Shown: positions 16,498 through 22,879, counted from the first letter of the stretch. The stretch is 23,097 nucleotides of DNA from Candidatus Pelethomonas intestinigallinarum (GCA_018712665.1 DVGP01000242.1:1-23097), one strand, 5' to 3'. A program made the numbers and translations. The notes: a model not told the origin generated them from the sequence alone.

Positions 16498-17361
16498 ATG
16501 TCCCAACGCCCCGCGAGAAGGCGCGGGCGGGGCCGCCGGGCCCTCCTGATCCTTCTCCTGCTGACCGTTTTTGGCGCGGCCTTCCTGTGGTGGAGCAACC
16601 GCTCCCTCCAGGTGGACCGCTTCACCTATGCCTCTCCCCGTCTGCCGGCTGGCTTCGACGGCTGCGTCGTTGTCCAGCTCTCCGACCTCCACGGGGCCCT
16701 CTTCGGGGAGAACAACCAGGATCTCATCGACGCCGTCCGGGCGGAGAACCCGGACTACATTTTCCTCACCGGAGACCTGCTGGACCGCTACCGCCGGACG
16801 CCCCAGAGCTACGCCGTGGACCTGGGCCGCGCCATGGCCGCCATCGCCCCCACCTACTTCGTCACCGGTAACCACGAGTGGGCTCTCCCCGACGTGCCGG
16901 GGCTGAAGGCTCAGCTGGAGGAGGCCGGGGTGACGGTGCTGTCCAACGAGTTTATCACGCTGGAGAGAAACGGGGACGCCATCGTCCTGGCGGGCATCGA
17001 CGACCCCAACGGCTACGCCGACCAGAAGACCCCGGAGGAGCTGGCCGCCGAGGTGGAGGCCGCCTGCCCCGACGCCTTCTGGCTTCTGCTGGCCCACCGG
17101 AACAACCTCTTCGCGGAGCGGTACAGCCGCCTGGGGGCGGATCTGGTGATCTCCGGCCACGGCCACGGCGGCATCATCCGCCTGCCCTTCACCGACGGCC
17201 TCATCAGCGTGGAGCGGACGCTCTTTCCCTCCTACACCGCCGGGTTCTACGAGGTGGAGAGCAATGACCTCTTTGTCTCCCGGGGGCTGGGGAACTCCGG
17301 ACCCAGCTTCCGGCTGTTCAACCGGCCGGAGGTGGCGGTGCTGACCCTAAGCCGTTCCTAG
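16498..17361 (+). CDS. Membrane-anchored calcineurin-like metallophosphoesterase
   Basis: A 287-aa protein with a basic N-terminus, one transmembrane helix (about residues 15-33) and an extracellular two-metal phosphoesterase domain. All family motifs are present: QLSDLHG (metal-binding Asp and His), FLTGDLLDR, VTGNHEW, LLAHRNN and ISGHGHGG. Proteins of this shape (YkuE/YaeI-like) include enzymes on lipid-linked or wall-linked phosphoesters; the substrate here is unknown. The ATG at 16498 follows AAAGGA. Divergence from a surface phosphodiester glycosidase suggests that both act on phosphate-containing envelope polymers, which is inference. Followed directly by repeat copy C. Confidence 0.9.
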   Translation: MSQRPARRRGRGRRALLILLLLTVFGAAFLWWSNRSLQVDRFTYASPRLPAGFDGCVVVQLSDLHGALFGENNQDLIDAVRAENPDYIFLTGDLLDRYRRTPQSYAVDLGRAMAAIAPTYFVTGNHEWALPDVPGLKAQLEEAGVTVLSNEFITLERNGDAIVLAGIDDPNGYADQKTPEELAAEVEAACPDAFWLLLAHRNNLFAERYSRLGADLVISGHGHGGIIRLPFTDGLISVERTLFPSYTAGFYEVESNDLFVSRGLGNSGPSFRLFNRPEVAVLTLSRS

Positions 17362-17363
17362 CT

Positions 17364-17612
17364 TTCGGGGGCTGCGCCCCCGTACCTCCGTTTTTGATGC
17401 GCCTGCGCCGGCGCATGGCACCGATGGGCTGGGATTCGCCCGTCGCCGGGCGGGCGGGGGAGAAATATGTTTCTTCCTGAAACTTTTCGGGGGCTTCGCC
17501 CCCGTACCCCGAGTTACTTTTTGCTCGTGCAAAAAGTAACCAAAAACACGCATAGGGGTGGGACCCTTTCGATGGGGTCCCTCCCCTATGTACCCCACCC
17601 CCGCGACACACC
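17364..17612 (-). repeat. Intergenic structured repeat, copy C
   Basis: Directly after the phosphoesterase gene. Read on the minus strand it ends toward that gene with GCCCGGCGA, GGGCGAATCCCAGCCCATCGG and a TGCGCC/GGCGCA hairpin (17398-17415). Two small hairpins of the form GGGGGCTnCGCCCCC lie near 17367 and 17488. The ACTTTTT-type hairpin has perfect arms GTTACTTTTTGC/GCAAAAAGTAAC (17513-17540). A 16-position hairpin with loop TTTCGAT follows (17551-17590). The element breaks off near 17612, where the HNH cassette begins, and its missing end resumes at 18868. Confidence 0.85.
17566..17596 (+). repeat. 31-bp direct repeat, left copy, flanking the HNH cassette
   Basis: Starts CTTTCGATGG and ends TATGTACCCC. 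It is identical over 31 bases to 18868-18898, and similarity continues imperfectly for about 15 more bases through a CCCCC...CGACAC block. The two copies bracket the HNH and RHH genes in the same orientation. Confidence 0.92.
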
Positions 17613-17858
17613 GTCGGCGGCCCCGCCAGGGGCCGCAACCGAGCCCCCGCCCCACCGCCCCCCCAACCAAACAGGGCGGGGGCGAGGCAACGGCCCGCCG
17701 AGCGGGCCGCAAGTCAAAAGGCGGCGGGGGGGGCGGCCCCGGAGGGGCCCAAGGGGGCCAGGGCGGAGGCCGGGCCAGGGGCCCGAGCCGGAGCGGCGGC
17801 CCCCGCAGGGGAGGCCCCGCCGCCCACCTCTTCCTTGCCAGACAAGGCCCCGGAGGGC
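17597..17858. other. Extremely GC-rich noncoding segment 3' of the HNH gene
   Basis: Runs of G and C dominate, visibly richer in GC than the neighbouring genes. Hairpin-forming strings include GGCCCCGCCAGGGGCC and CGGCCCGCCGAGCGGGCCG. The latter, with the following CGCAAG, has a looser counterpart near 18300-18330 on the other side of the HNH gene. Open frames crossing it are low-complexity Pro/Arg/Gly and are not credible genes. Confidence 0.55.
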
Positions 17859-18170
17859 CTAATCGTCTCCGAAGGGGTACCAGGGCCGACCCTGTTCGGC
17901 GTAGAAGTCGGCGGCGTACTCGACGCACGCCTGTTCGATATACTCCCGGTCCACGTACTCCGGGTACTCCGGCATCCGGGTACCGTGGGCCACGGCGTGG
18001 CACTTCCAGCAGAGGGTGATAAGGTTCTGCGGATGATTGGAGCCGCCCTCAGAGCGGTGGACGATGTGGTGAATCTGTAGGCCGGTGGCACTGTCGCACA
18101 GGGCACAGCGGTATCCGTCCCGGCGATAGACGGACCGGCGGACGCTGTTCGGGATGTTGGCTGTAATCAT
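17859..18170 (-). CDS. Small HNH endonuclease
   Basis: A 103-aa protein consisting almost entirely of one HNH domain. Two structural zinc pairs are visible, CALC and CWKC. The catalytic core reads LQIHHIVHRSEGGSNHPQNLITLCWKCHAVAH, with the HH pair, the middle Asn and the final His. A short acidic C-terminus follows. The ATG at 18170 has AAGGAGGTA seven bases before it; an upstream in-frame ATG lacks a site. Such proteins occur as homing endonucleases, in phage packaging modules and as free-standing nucleases. Here it is alone with an RHH-like gene in a cassette inserted in an intergenic repeat, which favours a role in mobility. It is far too small for IscB or IsrB and has no RuvC part. Confidence 0.9.
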   Translation of the reverse strand: MITANIPNSVRRSVYRRDGYRCALCDSATGLQIHHIVHRSEGGSNHPQNLITLCWKCHAVAHGTRMPEYPEYVDREYIEQACVEYAADFYAEQGRPWYPFGDD

Positions 18171-18495
18171 GGGGGGTACCTCCTTCGTAAGATGGGCCCG
18201 CCGCACCGGGGCCAGTCAAGGGCGGCCCACGGGGGCGGGGCCAACAGGGCCCGCACCACCGGCGGCGGGGGGACGGGAACGGGGGCCGAGGCCCACGGGC
18301 ACGGCCCGCCGACCGCCGAGAGCGGCGCAAGCCGCCGGGGGCCGCTCGTCTTGACCCTTGACGGCCCTGGTAGGCTGGGGCCCATTGCGAAGGAGGGGGG
18401 CCCCATGATGGAGGCCGACATCCCGGGCGGTCCGCCGGGTTCCCCCCGCCGAGGATACCACATCTAGTGCCATTGTGTCCAGCGCGGCACAGCAT
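18171..18495. promoter_or_regulatory. GC-rich leader of the HNH gene with candidate promoter
   Basis: A minus-strand promoter candidate is TGGACA (18476-18481), 18 bases, TATCCT (18452-18457). It would give a leader of roughly 275 bases before the HNH start, unusually long and very GC-rich. It contains strong potential stems such as GGCGGCTTGCGCCGC. On the plus strand, GAAGGAGGGGGG precedes an ATG at 18405, but that frame has only 20 codons. No known RNA family is recognised. Confidence 0.5.
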
Positions 18496-18711
18496 CTAGT
18501 CCCACCGCTCACCCCTGGCGATCTCCCGCATCCGCTCGTTGTTGCAGGCCGTCAGGATGAACCGCCGGAGTTCATGATACGGCGTGGTCCCCTGCCGTCG
18601 GCACCAGCGGCCGAAGCGGGCCGCTTGCTGGACGCTGACGTGGGTGGACACTGTGCGGAGGTTGCGCCGGTCCCATCGTGCTTGCCGGTTTCTTCTGCCT
18701 GGTTTTTCCAC
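18496..18711 (-). CDS. Small ribbon-helix-helix-like DNA-binding protein
   Basis: A 71-aa basic protein. The central segment TVSTHVSVQQAARFGRWCRRQGTTPYHELRRFI has the strand-helix-helix pattern of RHH (CopG/Arc-like) proteins: a beta strand with alternating hydrophobics, a first helix ending in Gly-Thr-Thr, and a second helix. I assign the fold from pattern only. The GTG at 18711 is preferred to an in-frame ATG at 18750 because AAAGGGGGTGA lies just upstream of it. Two imperfect ~30-bp tandem repeats upstream look like an operator, consistent with autoregulation. It is upstream of the HNH gene on the same strand, and the two probably belong to one mobile cassette. Confidence 0.6.
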   Translation of the reverse strand: MEKPGRRNRQARWDRRNLRTVSTHVSVQQAARFGRWCRRQGTTPYHELRRFILTACNNERMREIARGERWD

Positions 18712-18756
18712 AAATTCACCCCCTTTCCCCCTCTGGATGTACTGTAGCACACCGGG

Positions 18757-18815
18757 CCGTCTTTAGCATCTCTGTGATTTTCCCGGCGGCTTTTAGAATT
18801 GCTGTGATTTCCCGG
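18757..18815 (-). promoter_or_regulatory. Tandem direct repeats upstream of the RHH-like gene (candidate operator)
   Basis: Two adjacent imperfect repeats of about 30 bases occupy 18757-18786 and 18787-18815. Both contain CTGTGATTT followed by CCCGG, and a TTTAG block about ten bases before it. They begin 46 bases upstream of the predicted start. RHH proteins typically bind tandem sites as dimers of dimers, so this is a plausible operator. Confidence 0.55.
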
Positions 18816-18867
18816 TAGTCGTACGCATGTTCGTGCACCCTGCCCCGCAGGGGCATACCCCAAAGGG

Positions 18868-18898
18868 CTTTCGATGGGGTCCCTCCCCTATGTACCCC
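18868..18898 (+). repeat. 31-bp direct repeat, right copy, flanking the HNH cassette
   Basis: Identical to 17566-17596. Its downstream sequence (CGACGACACAAAGGGGGC, then CCCCCTTTGGAT) matches the end of repeat copy E at 23032-23060. Joining copy C to this point therefore restores an uninterrupted element. Confidence 0.92.
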
Positions 18899-19475
18899 TC
18901 CCCCACGACGACACAAAGGGGGCACGCCCCCTTTGGATACCCCCCTGTATTGCCGGAAGTCCGATGTGAGAATAAAACGGCCCCGGAGGGGCCGCTCCGA
19001 GGCAAACCAGCGGAGCGTTTGCCGAGGAAGAAGGAGGCACAGCGAGCGAAGCCTGTCGCTTGCGGCAGGATGAGGGATGCGGAGCTTGTGCCGACGCGGA
19101 CGGCAGGCGGAGTATCGTTGATAGACCCGCTGTAGATCAGATGACAAAAACCTGATTCAGTGGCAGAGAAGTTTCCATTCTGATAGAGACCGATTAGACA
19201 AAGGAATCCAAAACCATTGGTTTTGGCGGTTTTTCGGTTCACTTTTGGGCGTCCAAAAGTGAACCGCGGGGTTCGGGGGCGCGCAGCCCCCGAGACACCC
19301 GGGATGTGGGGCCGGGGAGGCCCCACATGCTACCGAATAGAATGGCAGCTATTTGGAAGAAGAAATGTTTCTCCCCCGCCCGCCCGGCGATGGGCGAATC
19401 TGAGCCCATCGGTGCCACGCGCTGGCACAGAGCGCAAACAGCAGGGCCGCCCGCCCTGTGAGTGCCAAAATTTCC
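18899..19475 (+). repeat. Intergenic structured repeat, copy D (composite)
   Basis: No gene is credible between the RHH gene and the T-box. The left part (18868-18950) is the displaced end of copy C, with hairpin CAAAGGGGGC/GCCCCCTTTG. Further hairpins are CGGCCCCGGAGGGGCCG and GGCAAAC/GTTTGCC (about 18990-19023). From about 19100 a plus-oriented copy runs: TGATAGACCCGCTGTAGAT, TGATTCAGTGGCA, GACCGATTAGACAAA, a perfect 13-bp hairpin GGTTCACTTTTGG/CCAAAAGTGAACC (19236-19265), a CGGGGGC...GCCCCCG hairpin, GGGGCCGGGGAGGCCCC, CCCGCCCGGCGA, GGGC/GCCC around GAATC (19392-19407), CATCGG and GTGCCA/TGGCAC (19412-19428). The CATCGG end faces the downstream synthetase operon. Confidence 0.8.
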
Positions 19476-19477
19476 CC

Positions 19478-19507
19478 TTGACCTTTTACCAGCAGATATG
19501 GTAAGAT
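19478..19507 (+). promoter_or_regulatory. Promoter of the T-box operon
   Basis: TTGACC (19478-19483), an 18-base spacer and TAAGAT (19502-19507). Transcription from about 19514 would include a small GCGGCCC/GGGCCGC hairpin and then the complete T-box leader, about 340 bases before the start codon. Confidence 0.75.
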
Positions 19508-19542
19508 GGTGCCACAATCGAATAGCGGCCCGGTTGGGCCGC

Positions 19543-19821
19543 CCTGAAAAACTGTGACGGAGAGGGCCGCGGAGGCAGCCTTTCAGAGACCCGGCGGTTG
19601 GTGCGAGCCGGGAAGGCGGGACCGCGTGTTTGTAGCTCCCGAGTTGGAGGGAAGAAACCGGCGGATGCCGGGAGTAGAACCCTCCCGTGCCTGCCGCGTG
19701 AGAGCATAGGGCTTGCTGGAGCCCGACGAGGGGCGCTGTATTTCGGCGCAATTTGAGTGGTACCGCGGGTATTGTTATATACTCGTCTCAAAGATTACCG
19801 TATCTTTGGGGCGAGTTTTTT
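19543..19821 (+). promoter_or_regulatory. T-box riboswitch, specifier probably GUA (Val)
   Basis: Transcriptional T-box leader. Stem I has an AACT/AGTT base, a GTGA kink-turn, CGGAG/CTCCCG (19558-19562 with 19636-19641), a specifier loop, CGCGG/CCGCG, GCCTT/AAGGC, the conserved CAGAGA and an apical CCCGGC/GCCGGG hairpin containing TTGGTGCGA. The T-box consensus is GAGTGGTACCGCGG (19755-19768). The terminator is ACTCGTCTCAAAGAT (19781-19795) with ATCTTTGGGGCGAGT (19802-19816) plus Ts. The antiterminator TTTGAG (19752-19757) with CTCAAA (19787-19792) is mutually exclusive with it. On the 3' side of the specifier loop, GTA (19632-19634) followed by purine G fits the specifier position. The UGGU bulge demands a tRNA with A73, which tRNA-Val has. 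Element certain; amino acid tentative, because the loop is about two bases longer than usual. Confidence 0.93.
19781..19821 (+). terminator. T-box terminator hairpin
   Basis: Fifteen-position stem (19781-19795 with 19802-19816, including G-U pairs) followed by six Ts. It ends about 32 bases before the synthetase start codon and is disrupted when CTCAAA pairs with TTTGAG in the antiterminator. Confidence 0.9.
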
Positions 19822-19853
19822 GTTTTGCCCCAGGACAAAAGGAGGAACGATTC

Positions 19854-22151
19854 ATGAGGCAGCAGATGACCGCCGGACTGGATTTGAAGCTCCAGGAGAT
19901 GGCCGCCCGCATCCGTGAGCTGCGGGAGATCGTGGGGCTGAGCCAGGAGGAGATGGCCCGGCTCACCGACGTGGACCTGGCGGAGTACCAGCGGTGCGAG
20001 GACGGGGAGAGCGACCTAAACTTCGCCTTCATCTACCGCTGCGCCCAGGCCTTCGGCGTGGACGTGACGGACATTGTGGAGGGCTCCAGCCCCCGCCTGA
20101 GCAACTACACCCTCACCCGGGCAGGGGAGGGCCAGCACGTGGAGCACGCCCACGGCATGACCTACTACAACATGGCCGCCCGGTTCAAAAACCGCGTGGC
20201 GGAACCCCTGTACGTGGTGGCCCAGTACAGCGAGGAGGCCCAGCTGAAGCCCATCGAGTGCACCACCCACGAGGGCCAGGAGTGCGACATCGTCCTCTCC
20301 GGCCAGCTGAAGGTCCAGGTGGGGGAGCACATCGAGATCCTCAACCCCGGCGACATCATCTACTACAACTCCACCGCTCCCCATGGCCTGGTGGCCACCG
20401 GCGGCCGGGACTGCGTGTTCTACGCCATCGTCCTGGGCGGCGGCGAGGAGGAGGCCCAGCCCCTCCCCGCCCGGGAGAAGAAGCTGGAGCGCCCCGCCTC
20501 CCCGGAGGAGGCCGCCCAGCCCCCGCGGATCTGGGAGAAGTTCATCGAGGTGGACGAGGGGGCAGACGGCTCTCTGAAAAGCATCCGGTTCAAGGACCCG
20601 GACAAGTTCAACTTCGCCTTCGACGTGGTGGACGGCCTGGCCCGGCGGAAGCCGGACAAGCTGGCCATGCTCCACGTGGACCGGCACAAGGAGGAGCGGT
20701 ACTTCACCTTCTCCGACATGTCCCGCTACTCCAGCCGTGCGGCCAACTATTTCCAGTCCCTGGGCATCAAGCGGGGGGACCGGGTGCTGCTGATCTTAAA
20801 GCGCCACTACCAGTTCTGGTTCGCCATCCTGGGGCTGCACAAGCTGGGGGCCGTGGCCCTGCTGGCCTCCAACCAGATGATGACCCACGACCTGGAGTAC
20901 CGCTACCAGGCGGCGGGCATCTCCGCCGTGGTGTGCACCTCCAACGGCGAGGTCAGCCGGCACGCCGAGGAGGCCGCGAAAAATTTCCCCGGCATGAAGC
21001 TCATCATGGTGGACGGCTGCCGGGAGGGCTGGCACGACTTCGACCAGGAGTTCCGGCTCTACAGCGACGAGTTCATCCGGCCCAAGGACGCCCCCTGCGG
21101 CGAGGACCCCATGCTCATGTTCTTCACCTCCGGCACCACCGGCTTCCCCAAGGCGGCGGTCCAGTGCTACAAGTACCCCCTGGGCCACTTCATTACCGCC
21201 AAGTACTGGCACTGCGTGGACCCGGAGGGGCTGCACCTGACCATCAGCGACACCGGCTGGGCCAAGGCCATGTGGGGCAAGCTCTACGGCCAGTGGCTCA
21301 ACGAGGCGGCGGTGTTCGTCTACGACTTTGACCGCTTCGACGCCGCGGACATCCTGCCCATGTTCGCCAAGTACCACATCACCACCTTCTGCGCCCCGCC
21401 TACCATGTACCGTATGCTCATCAAGCAGGACCTGAGCCGCTACGACCTCAGCTCCATCCAGCACGCCACCATCGCCGGGGAGGCGCTCAACGCCGAGGTG
21501 TTCCACCAGTTCCAGAAGGCCACGGGCCTGAGCCTCATGGAGGGCTTCGGCCAGAGCGAGACCACGGTGATGATCGGCAACCTGGTGGGCATGCGGCCCA
21601 AGCCCGGCTCCATGGGCAAGCCCGTGCCTCTCTACCCGGTGGACCTGGTGGACCACGATGGCAACAGCGTGGCCGACGGCCAAGTGGGGGAGATCGTCAT
21701 CCGGGCGGAGAAGACAGACATCTGCGGCCTCTTCCGCGGTTACTACAACAACCCCGAGGGCACCGACGCCGCCTGGCACGACGGACTGTACCACACCGGC
21801 GACACCGCCTGGCGGGATGAGGACGGCTACTTCTGGTACGTGGGCCGGGTGGACGACCTGATCAAGTCCAGCGGCTACCGCATCGGGCCCTTCGAGATCG
21901 AGAGCGTCATCATGGAGCTGCCCTACGTTCTGGAGTGCGGCGTATCCGCCGCTCCCGACCCCATCCGGGGCCAGGTGGTCAAGGCCAGCATCGTCCTGGT
22001 CCCCGGCACCGAGGGCACCGAGACGCTGAAAAAGGAGATCCAGGACTACGTCAAGAAGCACACCGCCCCCTACAAGTATCCACGGGTGGTGGTGTTCCGG
22101 GACAGCCTGCCCAAGACTGTCAGCGGGAAGATCATCCGCAATAAACTTTGA
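19854..22151 (+). CDS. HTH-cupin-acyl-CoA synthetase fusion protein
   Basis: A 765-aa three-part protein. Residues about 16-77 form an XRE-type helix-turn-helix (RIRELREIVGLSQEEMARLTDV). Residues about 95-195 form a cupin sensor domain (GQECDIVLSGQLKVQV, LNPGDIIYYNSTAPHG). From about 225 to the end is an ANL-superfamily acid:CoA ligase: phosphate loop SGTTG at 426-430, EGFGQSETT, HTGDTAWRDEDGYFWYVGR, SSGYRIGPFEIE, and the adenylation lysine Lys759 in SGKIIRNKL. It should activate a carboxylic acid to acyl-CoA with ATP; similarity looks closest to medium-chain acyl-CoA synthetases. The ATG at 19854 follows AAAAGGAGGAA. It is controlled by a T-box and followed by a ParA-like ATPase gene. I infer a substrate related to the sensed amino acid, such as isobutyrate if valine. 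Confidence 0.9.
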   Translation: MRQQMTAGLDLKLQEMAARIRELREIVGLSQEEMARLTDVDLAEYQRCEDGESDLNFAFIYRCAQAFGVDVTDIVEGSSPRLSNYTLTRAGEGQHVEHAHGMTYYNMAARFKNRVAEPLYVVAQYSEEAQLKPIECTTHEGQECDIVLSGQLKVQVGEHIEILNPGDIIYYNSTAPHGLVATGGRDCVFYAIVLGGGEEEAQPLPAREKKLERPASPEEAAQPPRIWEKFIEVDEGADGSLKSIRFKDPDKFNFAFDVVDGLARRKPDKLAMLHVDRHKEERYFTFSDMSRYSSRAANYFQSLGIKRGDRVLLILKRHYQFWFAILGLHKLGAVALLASNQMMTHDLEYRYQAAGISAVVCTSNGEVSRHAEEAAKNFPGMKLIMVDGCREGWHDFDQEFRLYSDEFIRPKDAPCGEDPMLMFFTSGTTGFPKAAVQCYKYPLGHFITAKYWHCVDPEGLHLTISDTGWAKAMWGKLYGQWLNEAAVFVYDFDRFDAADILPMFAKYHITTFCAPPTMYRMLIKQDLSRYDLSSIQHATIAGEALNAEVFHQFQKATGLSLMEGFGQSETTVMIGNLVGMRPKPGSMGKPVPLYPVDLVDHDGNSVADGQVGEIVIRAEKTDICGLFRGYYNNPEGTDAAWHDGLYHTGDTAWRDEDGYFWYVGRVDDLIKSSGYRIGPFEIESVIMELPYVLECGVSAAPDPIRGQVVKASIVLVPGTEGTETLKKEIQDYVKKHTAPYKYPRVVVFRDSLPKTVSGKIIRNKL

Positions 22152-22165
22152 TTGAATTATTATCT

Positions 22166-22876
22166 ATGGAAATCAGACGAGTTACCTTATTTGCCGGGCA
22201 CTACGGCTCCGGCAAGACCAACATCGCCGTCAACTTCGCCCTGTACCTGGCCCGGCAGGGGAAGCGGGCCGCCATCGCGGACCTGGACATCGTCAACCCC
22301 TACTTTCGCACCAAGGACAGCGCCCGGGAGCTGGAGGAGGCGGGGGTGGACCTGATCTCCCCCCAGTTCGCCAACTCCAACGTGGACCTGCCGGCCCTGC
22401 CGGCGGAGGCCTACCGGCTGGTGGAGGACCGGAGCCTGTACGCCGTCATGGACATCGGCGGCGACGACCGGGGGGCCTACGCCCTGGGCCGGTACACCCC
22501 CTTCCTCCTGGAGGAGAGGGACTACCAGATGGCCTTCGTGGCCAACCCCTGCCGGCCCCTGACGAGGACGCCGGAGGAGGCCCTGGAGGTCATGCGGGAG
22601 ATCGAGGCGGCGGGAGGCCTGCCCTTCACCGCCATCGTCAACAACGCGAATCTGGCCCATGAGACCACCGCCCGCACCGTGCTGGAGGCCGTCCCCTACA
22701 TGGAGGAGCTCAGCCGCCTCAGCGGCCTGCCCATCTGGATGACCACCGCCGAGGAGGCTGTGGCCGCCCAGCTGGCGGGGAAGCTCCCGGATGTACTGCC
22801 CATGCGGCTCCAGGCGAAGTACTTCGATCTCCCGGAGCAGCGGCGGGCGCCGCCGCCCAAACCGCTGTTTGGATAG
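22166..22876 (+). CDS. ParA/MinD-like P-loop ATPase
   Basis: A 236-aa SIMIBI-class ATPase. The Walker A-like loop is GHYGSGKTN (residues 11-19), followed by AVNFALYLARQGKRAAIADLDIVNPYFRT, where the Asp after the hydrophobic strand is the expected Walker A' aspartate. VMDIGGDDRGAYAL is the Walker B-like strand, and IVNNANLAHETT the base-recognition strand. It is not a plasmid partition protein: there is no ParB partner, and the gene begins 14 bases after the synthetase stop, so it belongs to the T-box operon. The ATG at 22166 lacks a clear ribosome-binding site; a TTG at 22148 overlapping the upstream stop is an alternative, and translation is probably coupled. Its role is unknown; cluster loading or enzyme maturation for a downstream oxidoreductase is possible. 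Confidence 0.82.
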   Translation: MEIRRVTLFAGHYGSGKTNIAVNFALYLARQGKRAAIADLDIVNPYFRTKDSARELEEAGVDLISPQFANSNVDLPALPAEAYRLVEDRSLYAVMDIGGDDRGAYALGRYTPFLLEERDYQMAFVANPCRPLTRTPEEALEVMREIEAAGGLPFTAIVNNANLAHETTARTVLEAVPYMEELSRLSGLPIWMTTAEEAVAAQLAGKLPDVLPMRLQAKYFDLPEQRRAPPPKPLFG

Positions 22877-22879
22877 TTT

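Noticed and set aside
16255..17166. N-terminal extension of the SLH glycosidase
   Set aside because: The frame is open, but the extension is antisense to the phosphoesterase gene, and the ATG at 16254 has a ribosome-binding site and a proper signal peptide.
17859..18450. HEARO/IscB-type system (HNH protein plus structured RNA)
   Set aside because: The HNH protein is only 103 aa and lacks RuvC or bridge-helix parts, and the GC-rich leader does not resemble an omega RNA that I can recognise.
18405..18467. Twenty-codon plus-strand frame with GAAGGAGG upstream
   Set aside because: The ribosome-binding site is good, but the peptide is very short, with no homology I recognise and no well-spaced promoter.
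17364..19475. Conventional insertion sequence, prophage or integrative element
   Set aside because: No transposase, integrase, relaxase or phage structural gene is present between the repeats.
19627..19635. T-box specifier read as TGT (Cys)
   Set aside because: tRNA-Cys has U73 and would need a TGGA bulge; the bulge here is TGGT. The triplet also does not fit the helix spacing.
22166..22876. Plasmid or chromosome partition ParA
   Set aside because: There is no ParB gene or parS-like site, and the gene is tied to a metabolic operon.
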